NCBI GenBank assembly: GCA_040216635.1
Contig: JAVJOU010000013.1
Span: 1 to 64,000, forward strand
DNA length: 64,000 nt
Direction: 5' to 3'
Source of the DNA: UBA1479 sp040216635
GTDB taxonomy: Bacteria > Pseudomonadota > Alphaproteobacteria > Rhodospirillales > Casp-alpha2
The notes beneath the pieces were generated by a model. It was not told the origin of the DNA, ran no database searches, and saw only the letters and a list, made by a program, of their open reading frames with translations. Shown here one piece after another: positions 61,889-64,000 of the stretch. The position numbers and the translations under genes were made by a program. Numbering within the stretch: position 1 is the first letter of the stretch; every line of letters starts with the position of its first letter.

Positions 61889-62785
61889 ATGAATGACGCC
61901 AATCCTGCCGCCGACTATGGCGATGCGCATAAATCCCGGGCCAAGGGCTGGTTCGAACGGCTGCGCGACGATTTCTGCCAAGCCCTGGAAGACATCGAAG
62001 ATGCCGTAACCGGCCCCAACGGGACCAGTGCGCGCCCGGCCGGCCGGTTCGAGCGCAAATCCTGGGAACGACCCGGCGACATCGCCGGCAGCATGGGCGG
62101 GGGCGGCGTGATGGCGGTGATGCGCGACGGGCGCGTGTTCGAAAAGGCCGGGGTCAACGTATCCACCGTGATGGGCGAATTTTCCGAGGAATTCCGCAAG
62201 CGCATTCCAGGGGCGGAAGACGACCCCCGGTTCTGGGCATCGGGTATTTCGACCGTGATTCATCCCAATTCGCCGCTGGTTCCGGCGGCCCATATGAACA
62301 CGCGGATGATCGTGACCACCAGGGGCTGGTTCGGCGGCGGCGGGGATTTGACGCCCGTGTTCCCCGATGACGCCGACACGGACCGATTCCATGGCGCCTT
62401 CAAGGCCGCCTGCGACGGGCACGACCGGGCCTATTATCCGAAGTACAAGGAATGGTGCGACGAGTACTTCTTTTTGAAGCACCGCAATGAGGCGCGCGGC
62501 GTGGGCGGGATTTTCTATGATCAGCACAACACCGGCGACTGGGAGGCTGATTTCGCCTTTACCCAGGATGTGGGCCGGGCCTTTGCCGCGGTCTATCCGG
62601 AACTGGTCCGTCGCCATATGAACAAGACCTGGACCGATGAAGAACGCCAAGCCCAGCGCGTCAAACGCGGACGCTACGTGGAATTCAATCTGTTGTACGA
62701 CCGGGGCACGATCTTCGGCCTGCAGACCGGCGGCAACACGGAAGCCATCCTGATGAGCCTGCCGCCGGATGTGAGTTGGCCGTGA
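61889..62785 (+). CDS. hemF: Oxygen-dependent coproporphyrinogen-III oxidase
   Basis: 298 residues. RKSWERPGDIAGSMGGGGVM, the HMNTRMIV strand, WFGGGGDLTPVF and the C-terminal YVEFNLLYDRGTIFGLQTGG. It makes protoporphyrinogen-IX, supplying heme for the nearby cytochromes. It is convergent with ptxD (15 nt between stops). Confidence 0.96.
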   Translation: MNDANPAADYGDAHKSRAKGWFERLRDDFCQALEDIEDAVTGPNGTSARPAGRFERKSWERPGDIAGSMGGGGVMAVMRDGRVFEKAGVNVSTVMGEFSEEFRKRIPGAEDDPRFWASGISTVIHPNSPLVPAAHMNTRMIVTTRGWFGGGGDLTPVFPDDADTDRFHGAFKAACDGHDRAYYPKYKEWCDEYFFLKHRNEARGVGGIFYDQHNTGDWEADFAFTQDVGRAFAAVYPELVRRHMNKTWTDEERQAQRVKRGRYVEFNLLYDRGTIFGLQTGGNTEAILMSLPPDVSWP

Positions 62786-62800
62786 ATCAAGAGGGATTGG

Positions 62801-63829
62801 TCAGGCTCTCTTCTTATTAATCAAGTCGTTGATCGCGCAGTCCGGCCGTTCCCCCGCCAACGCCTGCAGGATTGATGTGGCCGCCGATCTTTCGATCTCG
62901 ATGCGCACATCCTTCACCGCCGATCCCAGATGCGGCGTGAACAGCGTACGGTCTTTCATGGCAAGCAGCGCCGAGGGAATTTCCCGGGGCCGGTCGTCCA
63001 GGGACCAGTCTTCCATTTCGAATACATCGGCGGCATATCCCGCGAGATGCCGGGTCGCCAGCGCTTCGGTCACGGCGGTTTCATCCACCACGGAGCCGCG
63101 TCCTGGATTGACCAGAAAGGTCCCCGGTTTCATGCGGCGGATGAAGGCGGTATCTACCATGTGCCGAGTTGCTTCGTTCAACGGCAGGCAGACAAAGGTC
63201 ACATCGCAGGTCTCGGCTAGGCGCTCTGCGGAAATTTCTTCGAGCCCCAGGTTTCTAGCAATCCGCGGGGCAAGGGGAGCGGCATCGCTGCCATAGAGAC
63301 AGGCGCCGAAGCCTGAAAGCCGTTCTGCAACCGCCAGTCCCACTCTACCCAGGCCCAGAATGCCGATATTGGCGCCGGCAAGGCCCATGCCGTAAAGCGA
63401 CGGCCGCCAGCCGGTGAACCCGCCTGAACGGATATGCGTGTCGCCGGCCATGACGTGGCGCATCACGCCGATGGCAAGCCCGATGGCCAGTTCTGCAGTA
63501 GGGGTGGTTAGAAGATCAGGAACGATGGTCAGCCAAATGCCTCGGTCCGTGCAGGCATCCACGTCGAAACTGTCATAGCCCTTCAGCGCGCAGGCGATGA
63601 TTTTGAGATTCGGCAGCCGGTCCAAAAAGTCGGCATCGACCCGGTCGGTCATGAAGGTCATGAGCGCCTGTGCCTCAGGCGCTTGATCAAGGATGTTGGC
63701 ATGATCCCAGGGGTTCGCATGATCGCCGTTGACGCGCAGGTCGCAGGTGTCGGCCAGCATGCGTGCGATTTCATCATGGATCGGGTTGGTGACGGCGACT
63801 TGCGGACGATGGGCGATTTCGGCAGGCAT
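62801..63829 (-). CDS. ptxD: Phosphite (phosphonate) dehydrogenase PtxD
   Basis: 342 residues of the D-2-hydroxyacid dehydrogenase family, with PtxD-specific residues in place. These are Met60 and Lys83 (CALKGYDSFDVDAC, the phosphite-binding Lys), Arg244 (NPGRGSVVDE), Glu273 (ADVFEMEDW) and His300 (LFTPHLGSAV). The Rossmann loop is GILGLGRVG (156-164). Asp182 sits where NAD-preferring PtxD has Glu175. It oxidises phosphite to phosphate with NAD+. GGAG precedes the ATG, 16 nt after the permease stop, so it is the last gene of an operon running in from the right. Confidence 0.92.
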   Translation of the reverse strand: MPAEIAHRPQVAVTNPIHDEIARMLADTCDLRVNGDHANPWDHANILDQAPEAQALMTFMTDRVDADFLDRLPNLKIIACALKGYDSFDVDACTDRGIWLTIVPDLLTTPTAELAIGLAIGVMRHVMAGDTHIRSGGFTGWRPSLYGMGLAGANIGILGLGRVGLAVAERLSGFGACLYGSDAAPLAPRIARNLGLEEISAERLAETCDVTFVCLPLNEATRHMVDTAFIRRMKPGTFLVNPGRGSVVDETAVTEALATRHLAGYAADVFEMEDWSLDDRPREIPSALLAMKDRTLFTPHLGSAVKDVRIEIERSAATSILQALAGERPDCAINDLINKKRA

Positions 63830-63845
63830 GGCGGCTCCGGGGTTT

Positions 63846-64000
63846 TTATTTCAGATTGCGGCGCAGCGCCGCCCCTGTGGAATCGACGATCGTTACCATC
63901 AAAAGGACGACGATCAGAATGGCCGATACTTCTTCGTAGCGCAGGATGCGCAGGCTGGCCATCAGCTCGAAACCGATGCCACCGGCGCCGACCATGCCCA
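63846..64000 (-). CDS. ptxC: Phosphite/phosphonate ABC transporter permease (PhnE/PtxC type), C-terminal end
   Basis: The last 51 residues of a protein truncated by the window edge: MVGAGGIGFELMASLRI then LRYEEVSAILIVVLLMVTIVDSTG and a basic C-terminus. GIGFEL followed by RYxEVSAILI and the final TM match the EAA-loop-distal end of PhnE-family permeases. Together with ptxD 16 nt downstream it matches the ptxA-B-C-D order of phosphite operons. The substrate is inferred from the neighbour. Confidence 0.8.
   Translation of the reverse strand, partial: GMVGAGGIGFELMASLRILRYEEVSAILIVVLLMVTIVDSTGAALRRNLK

Overview
The window looks like part of the chromosome of a GC-rich alphaproteobacterium, most likely a free-living, respiring, polyhydroxyalkanoate-making member of the Rhodospirillales or a relative. 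The evidence is the gene order (rplU-rpmA-obgE-proB-proA-nadD-rsfS-rlmH-gpmI-envC-ctpA-deacetylase-rppH), the petABC cytochrome bc1 operon, a MarR/OmpR/kinase cluster like Rhodobacter petP-petR, a phasin and a long Lys/Ala tail on L21. This assignment is inference from gene content, not from a marker tree.

Layout. Positions 1-1.6 kb hold the right end of a prophage or integrated element: the C-terminus of an HK97-type capsid protein, a small HTH/zinc-ribbon protein and a low-GC secreted protein. It stops at the 3' end of tRNA-Ser(CGA). From 2.2 to 16.6 kb lies a dense plus-strand housekeeping block: ribosomal proteins, Obg, proline synthesis, NAD synthesis, ribosome silencing and 23S methylation, glycolysis, peptidoglycan and division factors, and RNA decapping. 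Folate genes, uvrC, pgsA and a molybdopterin set (mobB, moeA, moaD, moaE) follow to 22.8 kb. From 22.8 to 34.4 kb the content is signalling: a HAD phosphatase, a LOG-family protein, an adenylate cyclase with a CxxCH-bearing periplasmic sensor, a PhyH dioxygenase, divergent ilvE/marR with a perfect palindrome between them, two response regulators and two histidine kinases. From 34.4 to 47.7 kb come CsaA, a phasin with a TGCA-rich promoter, TetR, proC, YbjN, UbiK-like, hldD, lgt, MidA-like, PgeF, a 22-residue membrane peptide, a lipoprotein with three copies of one domain, prs, an SDR, mntP and a zinc metallopeptidase.

From 47.7 to 58.2 kb are a secreted hydrolase, rplY-pth-ychF, a lipoprotein serine protease, a dienelactone hydrolase, a methionine-salvage group (mtnP, a double DUF1330 protein, mtnA, a secreted unknown), a GST and a DenD-like dehydrogenase. 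A mosaic inverted-repeat element (58.3 kb) and a strong terminator precede petABC (minus strand). The window ends with trmL, hemF and, on the minus strand, a convincing phosphite dehydrogenase (ptxD) directly downstream of the C-terminus of a PhnE/PtxC-type permease. This indicates a phosphite uptake and oxidation operon that continues beyond the right edge.

The most interesting items are the ptxCD end, the CxxCH sensor-cyclase, the three-domain lipoprotein with its tiny neighbour, the ilvE/marR palindrome, and the mosaic repeat. No CRISPR array, integrase or transposase was seen, and no clear pseudogene.
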